From Acanthococcus lagerstroemiae (lineage: Eukaryota > Arthropoda > Insecta > Hemiptera > Eriococcidae): a stretch of DNA of 64,000 bases. The translations under genes and the position numbers were made by a program. Numbering within the stretch: the first letter of the stretch is position 1; every line of letters starts with the position of its first letter. A model generated the notes under the pieces. It did not search any database and was not told where the DNA came from. It saw only the letters and a list, made by a program, of their open reading frames with translations. Of the stretch, positions 22,131 through 33,939 are shown in pieces. The stretch spans positions 7,113,683 through 7,177,682 of the forward strand of contig CM063108.1 in the NCBI GenBank assembly GCA_031841125.1, written 5' to 3'.

Positions 22131-23640
22131 CTAGCACACTTTCTTAAGGAACACACCGGCTTTGATAGGTCTCAATTCAGAATATTTGTCCTCGATTTTC
22201 GTTCTGAAGTTCCGGTTCTCCAAACTGGATTGCATCAGCAGACAGTCTCGCGATAACATTTCGTTCTGCTTATTGAGCAGGTCTCTGAGCCAGATTTTAT
22301 CCAATGCATTGCTGAATACTTCTATTTTGCTCGAAAGCTTCTTCGATAATATCAATCACCAGATGAACTTGGGTCAATTGTAGCGTGTTTGCTTCGAAAT
22401 CCGAATTGATGTCCGATAATGAGTTTTCTTTCTATGGTGACTGTTGCCCGTTCTGAGACATTTTTAAAGTAACCTCTGTATCATTCAGTATCGGAGACTT
22501 TCACGTAGCAGGTGTTGCACGTACCCGTACTCTATGAGCATTGAGTGCAGCAGAAGTATTCATTTTCTACTGTACAAAATATGAAAATATTACATCCTCG
22601 AACATTTAACAGCGTCTTACGATTTTTCTATTGAGGGAGTAAAAGTTTTTCTAAAAATCATACTGAGGCAAAGGAGGAAGGTTTCTATTTCTCAGCAATT
22701 AGTGAAGCCATTTTTGCCCCGCCGTAGTGAGGAAATGCTCTTCTACTTGTTTTGTACATTCGCTTTTACCCTTTCAAGACTCTTGACACCTTTGTGAGGC
22801 TGCTTGAGGTACTCCCAATATCTTTCAAACCTGTGTAAGATTCTGTAGGGTTTCTTTAAGACTCGTAAAGAGGCTACCAGATTCACTTCTCCTTTTTTTT
22901 TTGGTAGGGCGAGGGGAAAGGTCCGATTCGACTTCAAAAACACAATTTATAGTACGATCGTGTTCATTGAAATTAAAAACAAATTAGTTCACATGAATTA
23001 GGTATTTGATAGATATTTCAGGGAGATGAGGAGGTGGAAGGAGACTTACAGTTTTCAGAAGCGGCATTTCACTTCATTTTATAAAGAACTGGAGAAGTTT
23101 ACGCCCATATCATTGGTAGGTAGGATAATGCTGTGTGAGAAGCTGCTTTGTGTTTTGGTTTCAGGATCATTATTATCTGAGCTGCCTTTCAAGATTGCGG
23201 AATAATTACAGACGATGAGTACAATGGTTCTTTTTTTTTGGAAATCTCTCGTAGATTTTCAGCTGTGATCGTATAACAGCCCGATACTTTCTAAGGATTC
23301 ACGTTCTGCTCAATTTCGCGTTTCATCGAGGAATATTTTTCAAATCGAAGTTCTTTTTCAGTAGTTCTATCGAATTGTCAGTTACATTCGTTGGTGAGAA
23401 TGTTCTTCCAGGATGGTTTGTGACGTGGCTGCTTTAATTCTATCGTTTCTCGTTCGTCATCTATCACGTTTCTGAATAGCCGTGTTGTGTTTTCTTGATC
23501 TCTCCTCGGCTCTGGTTTGCTTTTTAAATAGATATCGAATGATTCATTCTTTGTTTCTTTCATCGAAACGTTTCAGTTGTTAGCTTAGTCGATCGACTTT
23601 CGTTCAGTCAACGAGTCTCGATTTTCGCACCACTTTTCCC
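22131..23640 (-). pseudogene. Degenerate coding remnant, unidentified protein
   Basis: Several minus-strand segments look like decayed protein-coding sequence. From 23563 leftward the frame reads MKETKNESFDIYLKSKPEPR..., and it continues past stops (TGA after NECN, TAG after QNVNP) with coding-like composition to about 23200. A second segment at 22943-22743 includes RVLKKPYRILHRFERYWEYL. A third, 22563-22131, begins MNTSAALNAHRVRVR, has in-frame TGA (22503-22501) and TAG (22434-22432), and shifts frame near 22340. It then reads NALDKIWLRDLLNKQNEML to a stop at 22131. The helical, charged character suggests a coiled-coil protein. Whether the pieces are one pseudogene or exons of a broken gene is not certain; the family is not recognised. 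Confidence 0.45.
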
Positions 23641-23659
23641 GTGATATTCACGTTATATA

Positions 23660-25529
23660 TGCACGTATTTATGTTCTCTTCAGTATGAAGGATGGATCAG
23701 TAGAACTGTTCGAAATTGTTACAATAGTATTGCTGCACGGTATACAGGCGTCATAAATATTAATAAAAATCTTTTTTGTTTCAGATATTTTGCAAAAAAA
23801 AACAAAAAAATTCAATGGAAAGACGGTTAACCTGCTTGTGTCATAGGAGAAGCTTAATCGCGTTGTTCTTCTAATTTAAGAGCATTAATTCTCTATCTAA
23901 ACAATTTTGTAGAAGGTTTACTCGCTTTTGTTAGGTACAAACGTAAGTTTATACGCATTAAATGGCCGTATTTTTTTAAAATTAATTTTACCTGTATGTC
24001 CTGTGACCATCGTTATTATTGAATATGTATGACGATGGGTTTTTCTCTCAACATTTCTCACTCGTTTCTTAATTTGTGGAGTTCATTGGTAACGTTTCGT
24101 TGGTCTGGCGTTGATTTTCTTTTCTACCTATTACAAATGGAATATGGTATCAATTTCGAATTCGATTATAAATCTCGGAGGGTATTGATGCCGGACCCTC
24201 GATTAAATCTAAAGCATTCATCCGATGTACCATCGAGAGTCGGGTAAAGTGTATTTCGCTAATTCGATTCACTCTTCATTTATTTATTTCTTATTCTCTC
24301 GTTTCCATCGAAAGCCTGGTTTTTAATTGCATTCGCGCACGATGGTTATTATAATAACATGGCTCCGGAGTCATCTTTAAGGGTCGTATTAGCGAAAAAT
24401 TTTACATGTTTATTTCTCTCTTAATTTTGTAGTTAGACATCACGTCAAATGTAATTCTAGTTGTACTTTTTATCCATTCTGATACTGTAATATAATTAAT
24501 AAGCGCGAATATTGTGTTCGACGTGTTCGTTACTCACTGTTAATCGTCACGTATCTAAGTCTTAGGTCTTAGTTCGGTTAGTTCGTATCCCGACACGTTG
24601 AACTACACAGGATTTTGTTATCGATTATATACATATTTATGAAGTGAATAATAATAAGTTTATCAATTATCCCTTTATTGTTACCGGATTCACGTTTCAG
24701 TGTATAACTTTTATCCTACTTTCGATTTCATTTTATCGAATTGAACCTTTTTAATTGTAAACGAAGTGGAAATAATCTTTCGATCGTTCGCGTCGACTGT
24801 TTTTCGAATGTACGATTGAATTCAACATTCCAAATGCGTCAAGTTCAATGTTCGAGTGTTCGACTTCGCTTCCTGCTCTATTTTAACGTGCTTACAATAA
24901 TTGTTGTTTTTCTTTTAGTTTTTTCTTTTCTTTATCCTTTTTCTTGTGTCATTTGGTAGGTATTTTATTTACAGTTTTTTATTTTATTTTTTTGTGTGTA
25001 TGTTATAAATAGACATCTTCTGTTACCTATTTGGGGTGCCTAATTAATTTCGCATCCTGCACGAAGACTGTCGAACAACTTTACCGGGCATATGCTTATT
25101 TCAATCACCGCTATGAATTCAGTTGGTTTTACATCTTACGAGTCATTTCCTTTGTTTCTATTCGTGATGTACCGCTGCCACCAGTACGTCATAAACCTCA
25201 TTACTCATTTATAGAAACACAGGGGTACCTTCTGGCCGCTGTAATTATTACAGAATAATATCCGATAAGGGACCTAAAGTCTACCTACGATTAGGTCCCT
25301 TTTTACAACGAGAGTTGATAGGTTCGTTACAATCTGCGTAAAGGGTATCGCTACAAGACACAAAGAGTATTCAGACCTGCACTAATGCAGTTTACGCAGT
25401 ATATCCTCAAAAAGTTACAAGGTATACGACTCAAACCTTCAAGAAACATTCGTAACTGTATGCCGTAGGTTTCATAAGACCCAGGCTGGTGTGAGCCCAT
25501 TCCTGGAATTATACCCAAGGAAAATTACG
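23660..25529. other. AT-rich interval without a supported gene
   Basis: Short plus-strand frames near 24029, 24741 and 25031 have no recognisable domain or splice context. Nothing else is visible. Confidence 0.35.
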
Positions 25530-25537
25530 AAGACAGG

Positions 25538-25701
25538 CAGAGGCGTAGCTACGGGGGGGTCTGACCCCCCTGGCATCGGCCAATAATGTGAAAAAATTAA
25601 AATTTATTCTGGTAATAGTAAGTATTCCCCCTTAATGCTGTAAAAGTGAAACGAACCTACCCCCCCCCCCCCCCCCCATACCAAGTCTGGCTACGCCACG
25701 G
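25538..25701. mobile_element. hAT-type MITE with perfect 8-bp target duplication
   Basis: Terminal inverted repeats CAGAGGCGTAGCTACG and (complement) GGCTACGCCACGG bound a 164 bp element. The flanking AAGACAGG at 25530-25537 is repeated exactly at 25702-25709. An 8-bp duplication and CAG(A/T)GGCGTAGC ends are typical of hAT elements. The interior is non-coding, with a long C run at about 25660-25677. Confidence 0.92.
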
Positions 25702-25709
25702 AAGACAGG

Positions 25710-28389
25710 AATTCTTCCCTTTTACTTAAGTTTGCAATATGTCAGTTATCTTGACCCAAAGTAGGGAGTCTAGGACTGACGTGAATCGGAAAATTGTGAA
25801 AAGAGCTTTCCACTAATCAGATACATTTTTATTCGTCCTGATTCTGCCCGTCTCCCTATCCCCCTTCAAAAATATGTTCTTTGCAAACATTTAGTCACTT
25901 GGCTAATCTCTGTTTTTAATTAGTTATAATTAGTGCAGTCATTTTTCTATCACTTTTAAAATTATTATTATAATATTATGTAATTCAGTAATTTCATTTT
26001 CGTTTGGTTTCGATCTATTTCGAAAATATTTAATAAAGTTTTTTCAAATTTAATATTTATTGGGAATTTCTGTGAATTTTATATTTTATCAGACGGGCTT
26101 AGAACACTTTGAGACTCCTGAGGGCTCTTTAAGACTCCTTAGGGTTTTTCCAAACTTACTTAAGACTTTTCTCGATTTCCTCAAAACCCTTCTAAACAGC
26201 TTTTAAACGATCCCTAAGGCTCTTTATCCAAATACGATTTAATCGAGCGTAAAATAGTCTCAAGGCTTCAGGAGACTCTTCCAAACTTTCAGTTCTACCA
26301 GACGTAATTCTCGACATCCCCGTATTTAACAAAATTAGTCGGAAAAGCTTGAATTCACTAGAAAGTGCTTGGGGGACGAGGTGTGGATCTAGAATTTCGT
26401 TCTAGAAGTGGATAAACTTGGTAAAAAATACTGGAGGAAATAATCATGGTTTATTTGAAAATGTACTAGAAAGGGGGGGGGGGATCACCATATGGAGATA
26501 AAAATTGTGTAGTCGTGTGCATGAAGAGCGAAAAATTTCTACATATATTTTCGGCCAAAAATGAACTAAAAAGTACAATTTTTGACTTAGAAGGGTCCAC
26601 CCCTCGTTAGGAACGCCCTCAAAATTTTATATTTTCATTGGAATACCATAATATCTATAGTGTACGCTTGATAACTCTGAGGAAGGGATGGCTGTAGTAC
26701 CTATATAGCCCCTGGATCTGTCACGGTGGGGCACCATTTAAAAAAATACTCATTGTTGTCGTGTTTTTGATGTTTTTATAGAATCAGTATTATTCTGAAA
26801 TACAATCAAATAATGTACGCTGCATATCTCGTAAAATAATTACAGAAGTGCACAAGCGCTCCTTGGGAAGATTTGAATGTGCACAGTGCACAATCATACC
26901 TATAGTTTGTAATTTAAAATATTTAAATTTCTTCAAAATCTTTTAAAAAAATTCAAAGTCTTAACCTAATATTTTCCAAAATACCTATATTTATAGCCTG
27001 ATCTCTGACAGACTATAGTCAATAAGAGCCAATTATCTGTTAAAATTTTGTGAAGGAAGAAGTAATATTTAAAAAAAAAAAAAAAAAAAAACTCATTACA
27101 ATGCAAAAAAATTCCTGGATGAATGAAATTTCAGTACAGCTACAGTGATCTTTATTTTGACAAAGTTCTTTCGTTTTCGCTGTGGAAAAAAACAGTGGCA
27201 ATGAAAATATTTAAATTTTGTTAGATTTTATGAGTTGCTATCGAAGGATGAAGTTTTACATGTGATTCTCGGAAGACCAACTATTATTTCTTCTCAGCTC
27301 CCTTCAGTGGCGCCTGAAGGGATTGGATTCACAAAACTAATTCCAAAATCTATTTCGGTTACTTCAAAAATTTATACAAATCAACTCGTAACTCGAATTA
27401 GTTTCCCCCATTCCTCTCCTATTTTTGAACCATACCCTGTGAAGAGTCAAGAGGGTCCTGAGACGTTCTGCACTCTGCGTCAGTAAAAATCTTTTCCAAC
27501 TTTTTTTTTTCTTGAGGTAAATTGGTACCTGTAATTTTCTTACGTCTTTCAATTTTCGTTAATTTGAGCCCGAACCCTTACGGAAATTACATGTTGGAGA
27601 TCATTCCTCGGTAGCCACCAAGTATTTTAAAGGGCTTCTTTTTCTTTAGTGCGAACCAAATATTAGAGGTAGCCCAAAAAGAATTCCCACGATGTGAAAA
27701 TAAGTAACAGATACTCATATTTCTTCTGTACTTGTAAACGTACTAAAAGTCCGCATTAGCCAGAGAGGTCTTTTACCCCTTGAGGACCGGATACAGACTC
27801 AAACTGTAGTTTATGCTACTCGTAAAACTTTTCTGCATCAAATTTTACAAAAAAAATGTTAATATCACACTTTTTACATATTCGATAAAGAATAGTGAAA
27901 TAGGTAAATATAGTAATAAAATTCAATTTCGGGCTATTATTTTATCTTTAGGGCTCTGAAGGACGAAGTATCACTCAGCTTGGCGGAGATTATCAGAACG
28001 TTCATCAGTATGATACCTTGACTACCTCTACCAATTTTTCCTACCTTGCTATCAACCTAAAATATTATCATTATTATTTATATATTTATTATTATTATTA
28101 TTTTTTTCAAAGCAAAAAATTGCCTTCTCCACAATTCAACAGAGTTGGCAAGTCTTTGAATTTATAAATTCAATCTGAAAATCAAATTTCTCCACTCAAA
28201 AATAATAACACTTCATCACGACTGCAATATGCCCTAGGGTGGCCATCTGAAGAGGAGGAGAGATAAACTAACATGGCATAACACTCGAGCCCCCAGGAAT
28301 ATAATATCACTGCTGCCACAAGGAAAGATGGAAGGAAAGAACTGAATAGGTCGGCAAAGATTCCAGTGTGTTCAACAGATAATCGATAA
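25710..28389. other. AT-rich interval with degenerate AGACT-type repeats
   Basis: Between about 26095 and 26300 the sequence repeats variants of AAGACTC(C/T)T at 15-30 base spacing. A poly-A run lies at 27071-27092. The 83-residue frame at 27235-27486 has no family resemblance. No gene is supported. Confidence 0.4.
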
Positions 28390-28563
28390 CAGTGGCGTAG
28401 CCTTAGCGTAACTAGGATTTTCCCAAGGGGGGAGGGGGCAAAATAAGATTTTCAAAGGAGAAAAAGTCGAAAATTGAGGTATTTTTTGAAAAATCGCTAA
28501 TATTAGAGAACTATGTAAAAATATGGGGGGGGGGAGGCACGTGCCCTCGACGCTACGCCACTG
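28390..28563. mobile_element. hAT-type MITE related to the 25.5 kb copy
   Basis: Terminal inverted repeats CAGTGGCGTAGC and GCTACGCCACTG bound 174 bp. The flanks ATCGATAA (28382-28389) and ATCGAGGA (28564-28571) agree at six of eight positions, fitting a decayed 8-bp hAT target duplication. The ends match the element at 25538-25701. Non-coding. Confidence 0.85.
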
Positions 28564-28590
28564 ATCGAGGATGTCAAATGTAAGAGTTAT

Positions 28591-28697
28591 TTAGAAATGA
28601 AAGAGCTCGCACGAGATGGGGGAGAAATAGAGAGCTGCATGAAACCTGTCGTAAGACTGATAACATTATTATTCATCATCATCATCATCATCATCAA
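28591..28697 (+). mobile_element. LINE 3'-end fragment with (ATC)n tail
   Basis: GAGAAATAGAGAGCTGCATGAAAC and the downstream AAGACTGATAAC, ending in an ATC trinucleotide run at about 28676-28697. The same end occurs at 57505-57597, where it reads KELAQDGEKWRAASNKSSD before a stop, and inverted at 35009-35105. It is a 5'-truncated non-LTR retrotransposon tail. Confidence 0.7.
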
Positions 28698-29339
28698 AGT
28701 AAAGGTAGGGTTGGAAAATCCTTCAAGGGCTCCAGAGGGTCTTAAATAAGTCTGAAAGAGTCCCAAAAAGATCTGGAACAGATTTAAAAGTTACTGGGCG
28801 AGTCTGAAGGAAATCATAGAATTATGAACAAAACTGGTGTCTGGAAACGTTCTAATAAGTTTGAATCAGGTAGTATTCTCGAACGAGTCTAGATGAAAGA
28901 GTTTTTTAATTAGGCATGCATTTATCACCACAGGAATGAAAAATTAAATTCACAGAAACAATAAACTTTTTCCACAGGAAAAATTTATATACAGCAAGAA
29001 AATAAATATTTTCCGGTGAAAAAAATACATGAACAGGAAAAGTGACGAAGGAACTGGAGAAAGACAAATAATCCCGAGAAAAAAAAACTCACGAACCATA
29101 TTTAAAACGCCCGTGAATTGTCAGGAATTTAATGTTTATGACCAATGAAAAATTTAGCATTATGGACTAAATTCCTCAATCTAATATTTTAGGGCAGGCT
29201 GAGTGGGTTAGATCTCTTAGAAGTCTCGAATCGTCGGTAGGTTTTTTTTTGTGAAGGTGCATTGGTAAAAGAGGAGGCGAAAACGCCGCCATTCCTTATC
29301 ATTTTTGGATAGGAATCTGAAACTGAGAAGACACTAATC

Positions 29340-29705
29340 ACCATCCTCAGCCCTCTCCCCCAGGTCGGGTATCCTCCTTCATCACGAGACCTCTCCTTCC
29401 GAGCCTCCATCTCCAACACGTACCTTCTCCCCCACACCGTGCCTCTTCTCCCGCACGAGTCCTCTCGTCCAACACAACCCTCACAACGAAGCTTTTTCAC
29501 ACGATCCCCTTTTCCAATAAGACCCCCTCTCTAACCATAAATTCCCTTCCCAACCACAACCTCCTTCTCTACCAAGAATTCGCACATATTCCGGGCCTCC
29601 CTCACTATGACCCCCCTTACCCCATCACATCCCCTATCTCAAGCCCCTCCTCAATCACGAACTCCCGCTCCAATCACCACCTTCACGAGATCCTCCCCTC
29701 CTGTG
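29340..29705 (+). repeat. Degenerate pyrimidine-rich minisatellite
   Basis: About 365 bp in which the plus strand is made mostly of C and T, repeating variants of CCTCTCC(A)A(C/T)CACGA(C)CTCC at roughly 20-25 bp spacing. Strong strand asymmetry and period are visible by eye. The minus-strand frame over its left part is repeat-driven. Confidence 0.6.
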
Positions 29706-30524
29706 AAAAAAAATCTCGTTCATACACCTATAAATGCTGTGTGTGACGGATCTCGTGATTTTCATTTTAAATGTGTGGAATTTCTAATTATTTTCCTGTG
29801 TACTTTATTCCTGTGCAAATTTTTCACTTTCCCGTACTATTATATGTATATTCCCCTTTTAATATGTCCGAGGTAGTGTTACAGAGTTTTAAATACTGTT
29901 GTAAGAACCTGGCGAGATCTTAAACACTGCTATAAGAGTCTTAATGAAGTTTTGAAGAGCCATACAAGTCTGGAACATGTGGAAAATCTTAAACATTTTT
30001 AATTACGACTGTCGTCTCTCACAATACAATTCCAAGATTCATGAAGATAACTTCGATATGCTCAGTAATAGTCACGCGCAAGAAATATGCGAAAGCATAA
30101 AATTCACAGCCCTAGTCACGAGGCTTCACGAGGTTGTATGTATACATACTTTGGCAGCTCCTAAAACTGCCTCGTAATCTGCGAGCTTATTTACTGTGCA
30201 GGAAGTTCAAGCCTAATTATATTCCTTTCCTTAGTGCGAGGTTTTATGCAGAGGCATACGTGAGTAGCGGTAATGCCACCTCTGATTATTACGAAGATAT
30301 TTTATCCGCAGATTCAGATGGTTCATGCTTCGTTTCATTGTAGCTTCTTTTTGGAAATGAATGCGAATTATTGAGTAGAAAGATTAGGGCATGAGGGGTT
30401 TGCACTTAGATGCCGCACGTGGAAGGAGCACAAATGAAGAGGCTGGAATTAAAGCTGATACTTGCCAGTTTACTCTCTCGTGCATAGAATATCTCTTGCT
30501 GCGCCTGTGAATGGAGTATGTAGG

Positions 30525-30745
30525 TTAGAATCAAAACCGACATTTGCCATTTTACTCCAAGGGTGCAAATAGGCAAAATACTGTACACGGTCGCAGTAAT
30601 ATCTCTTGCTACGCCTACAAACGTGGAGTATGTTATACATACCGCACATTCACAGGCGCTGCCAGAGATATTCCTGCACCCGTGTGCAGCATTTTGCCTA
30701 TTAGCGCAACTGGAGTCAAATGACAAGTCTCGGTTTTGAATATAA
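30525..30745. repeat. Decayed inverted repeat (~220 bp)
   Basis: TCAAAACCGACATTTGCCAT with AATAGGCAAAATACTG on the left is matched inverted by CATTTTGCCTATTAGCGC and GACAAGTCTCGGTTTTGA on the right. AATATCTCTTGC and GTGGAGTATGTTATACATAC blocks lie between and are also partly palindromic. A partial direct copy of the CTCTTGCTGCGCCTG block occurs at about 30490. Likely an old foldback element. Confidence 0.55.
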
Positions 30746-30749
30746 CTCT

Positions 30750-31850
30750 TCATAATCACGTGCCTCTTTCCACTCTGTGCCTCGCGGTCGTAACTGCATG
30801 GTACGAACGTGGGTAATCATTTTCGACAGCTTTGGCCTTATTCGGCTGGCCATGGCCTTCGGTCGCCACTCGATGCGACAATAAATACCCGTATTATTTC
30901 ACGAGGGTTAACCATCCAACCATAAACATCTCTCAGCTGCGTTGCATGTGTACCTAAATAATAGGAAAATCCGTCTCGTTCTACTTTGTATTCATAAATT
31001 CTACAAATCCAGTGTATGCGCTTCGCATTAGCTTTTCTATGTAGCCGCGAATTTACGTAAATCAACCTAATGACGCAGCGCAGATGAAAGTCAACAGGTG
31101 CACTGCCGATTTACTTTATACCCGGAGCCTTCTAGGTCGAAAATGAGGCAACAGGCTATCCAGTTTTGGCGATTTCGTGTTGCCCGCAGCGTCCTGTCCC
31201 CGAAATCGAACAGACACCATTTGTGCGAAAGATCGCTGGTAACCACACGAGGCTGCAACAGCATCCAGTGAGCTGGTTCGGAGTGAGATACATCATCCAC
31301 GGATGGGTGATTCCGTATTCGCTCCCTCTTGGGCAGGGGTACAGGGGAAACGACGATACATTTGTCGCCCAGATCATCCGTAGATAACAGAAAAAAACAA
31401 TAACAAAAAACAGTTACCAGGACTACACAAAGCCGTCATTGTACGGAAATTGACGATAAGCCGCCATGTATCGGCGTACATGTCCAGCACGTAACGAGGG
31501 ATTTGGTCACGAGTTGCCGCACACTGAATCCACGGCCTCCGCTAATCCTGGTGGCCATTTGGCTTCGCTAATTAACCGCATCGCCGGCCAACCTGCCAGG
31601 TACAACGAGAGTTTAATCATTTTTTATAATATTCAGCCGAGGCGCCGCGATCTACGACTCCCTACGATTCGACCGACTCGTTCAACCGACTAATCCATTT
31701 GCACGAGTTCTATCATCGCATTGTAATTTTTTTTTGTAGGTAAGTTAGCACAAGTAAATGTAATTTGATGATGTTGTTTCTACCAACTCCGGTACGTCGG
31801 ATGCGCGAAATTGATAAAAAATTATTCGTGCGGGTGCTGAAGTTTATACG
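30750..31850. other. Interval without gene; less AT-rich
   Basis: No recognised frame. The 31480-31700 portion contains many CpGs (CCGAGGCGCCGCGATC near 31635) and could be a promoter-like region or a conserved non-coding block; nothing further can be supported. Confidence 0.3.
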
Positions 31851-31853
31851 TTT

Positions 31854-32228
31854 GTCAGAAATGATCTGTTCTCACCAAAATTTCAAACCGTTTTGCTCTA
31901 GCTGTCTCCAGTCCAAATTTATTCGCGTTTTTTCACATCCTCCCAGAAAATGAGCAATTTTGAAAATGTATATTGGTGTGTTTTGTATTGCATATTCAAC
32001 ATGTTGAAGGCGTTACCACATTTTACAAAAACTTGCAATAGTGCGGAACTTCAATGTGGTATCGCCTTTAACATGTTAAATACTCGTATGCAACACAAAA
32101 CGCACCAATATACATTTTCAAGATTTTTTCATTTTCTGGGGGAAAGTGAAAAAACATGAATAAATTTGAACTGGAGACAGCTAGAGCAAAACGGTTTAGA
32201 GTTTGGGAGAGAGTAGATCATTTCTGAC
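31854..32228. mobile_element. 375 bp foldback element
   Basis: Arms of about 180 bp are inverted copies, starting GTCAGAAATGATCT (31854) and ending AGATCATTTCTGAC (32228). Shared blocks include CCGTTTTGCTCTAGCTGTCT, GAAAATGTATATTGGTG and the central CAACATGTTGAAGGCG/CGCCTTTAACATGTTA. The loop is about 15 bases. It directly abuts the hAT-like element at 32229. Non-coding; the 62-69 residue frames in it are palindrome artefacts. Confidence 0.88.
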
Positions 32229-32674
32229 CAGTGTTGTCAGACATATAACGATTTTTTGTTATTTTGTCAGCGGAGTATTTCATCTTTCTTTGTTATGTCA
32301 TGAGTTTTTTCATTTAGTTTTTTCATTTTGTTTTTTCATGGTTATGTTATGTCTTGACAAAATTATTTTGTCATTTTGCCTTCCTTTTTTGTCATGTCGA
32401 TCAGTATAGTCTTCTGTCAACTGCAATGTGACTTAGCATAATCTGTTGCCAATTTATGTCGTTTAGCGCAGTTTATCTCTTAATTGTTGACAAAATGTCA
32501 TAACATAATTTTTTGTCATTTTCTTTCGTCATTAGATTCTTTGTTTTTGTTATGTCATCGATGAAATGGTTCTGACAAAATATGATTCAAGGTTTTGTCA
32601 CACGATAAAATTTTGAAAATTCAATTGACATTTCGTCATTTTATAATTTTGTTTTGTTATGTCTACCAACACTG
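32229..32674. mobile_element. hAT-like non-autonomous element, TTTTGTC-rich family, copy 1
   Basis: Ends CAGTGTTGTCAGACATA at 32229 and complement TATGTCTACCAACACTG at 32674. CAGTGTTG termini are common in hAT elements. The interior repeats TTTTGTCATTTTGTC-like motifs on one strand and has blocks GTCACTTAGCATA-like and GACAAAATGTCATAACA shared with copies at 34768 and 37276. The target duplication is unclear here. Non-coding. Confidence 0.8.
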
Positions 32675-32699
32675 GTTTCTATGCAAGCTAAATGAAGTG

Positions 32700-32833
32700 C
32701 TAAGTCTTCCCGCAAGGCCGATTCCTGGAAAGAAGAATAGAGGGCTGAGGCAGCCCTAAAAGGCTCCCTGATGTCCCTTAGGTAATGCTCGAAGGGACGG
32801 TTCCAGGGCTCGAGTGAGAGCAAATGAAAAAGA
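32700..32833 (+). mobile_element. tRNA-SINE, 5'-truncated copy
   Basis: Matches the body of the SINE copies at 35641, 36002 and 50504: GAGGGCTGAGGCAGCCCTAA, a CTCCCTGATGTCCCTTAGGTAATGC-like block, GGACGGTTCCAGG and a GAGCAAATGAAAAAGAG end. The tRNA-like head is missing. It is more diverged than the other three. Confidence 0.75.
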
Positions 32834-33629
32834 GAAGTCTCCCTGACAAAGTTGCTTCACATCAGGCCACTATCAGCTGAACAATTTAGTACGTTGAAAT
32901 ACTTGCTTCACCAATAATACCTGCTAATCGCGTGATCAAAGTTACCCCGACAGAAAACACGTTAATAATTCAGAAATGAGGCATTTTTGCACTAAGGTAA
33001 ATTCGCTTAAAATGGTAGCTACTGAACCGACAAATAATAATATGCCGCAACTTCAAAAAAGTTGCCATCTATGATGCACTGATCAACATTTTCAAGTTTC
33101 AAAAAATGAAAAAAAGTCACCGCTTCAGAAATAATTTTTTTTTTAAACCGGTACTAACCTAATAATTTACCGTATAAACAAGTAATATGTATTTAAGGCA
33201 CCAACCTTCTACGACATAACTCGGCTATTAAACCCGCCAAATAGTTGCTCGTTTCACAACTAAAGGGCGATGTTGAACAAAAACTGCAATGATCAAAGTT
33301 GCCCCGCTAAGTCAAACTTACTCCGTCTCACAGTGCCAGGGTAATTCTCTCAATAACTTATAATTTTAGTTGTTATTTTTTCAGCATTTTCAAATTCATT
33401 TTTAGAGATTTTTTTTTTTCATGGAATGTATAATGTATATAGCTACCTTGAAGCATGTATGAGTTCTAACACTACACCCCCCCTCCCCAGTGGGGTCAGA
33501 GGAATATGATTTGCAAACGACGAATGAATTTTTATAGACGATGAAGGAATTATTGTGGACAGCAAAGGGATATCTACTGATTCTGTACTGTCAAAACAAT
33601 GGATACTGATAACAAGGAAATTTCTTCAG

Positions 33630-33939
33630 CAAGGACGTACCGTAGAATTTTGCCTGGGGGTGGGGTAAAATTAAAATTGTGAAAGTCCCAACTGACTCAA
33701 CTCAGAATTCCCAAGTATCAATGCAAAAGAAGAAAAACCTTTTGACTTGTTGGGTTTTCCCAACTTCTCAACTCAATTCCCAAGTATCAAAGCAAAAATA
33801 AATAAATAAATAAAAACCTTTTAACTTGCTGGAATTTTTCAACTCGCCTGGCTGAAATGGTAAATTTTCCCAACTGCTGAGTGAAAAATTCCTACAGGGG
33901 GATAAGTTGCACCCCTGCGCCCCTACCTGTACATCCCTG
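33630..33939. mobile_element. hAT-type MITE with perfect 8-bp target duplication
   Basis: Imperfect terminal inverted repeats CAAGGACGTACCGTAG and (complement) CTACCTGTACATCCCTG bound 310 bp. The flanking TTCTTCAG at 33622-33629 is repeated exactly at 33940-33947. Inside, a ~80-90 bp block (CTCAACTCAGAATTCCCAAG and AAAACCTTTTGACTTG) is directly repeated. Non-coding. Confidence 0.92.

Noticed and set aside
28676..28697. CRISPR-like or other spaced repeat array
   Set aside because: It is a simple ATC microsatellite at a LINE tail; no spaced direct repeats anywhere in the window fit a CRISPR array.
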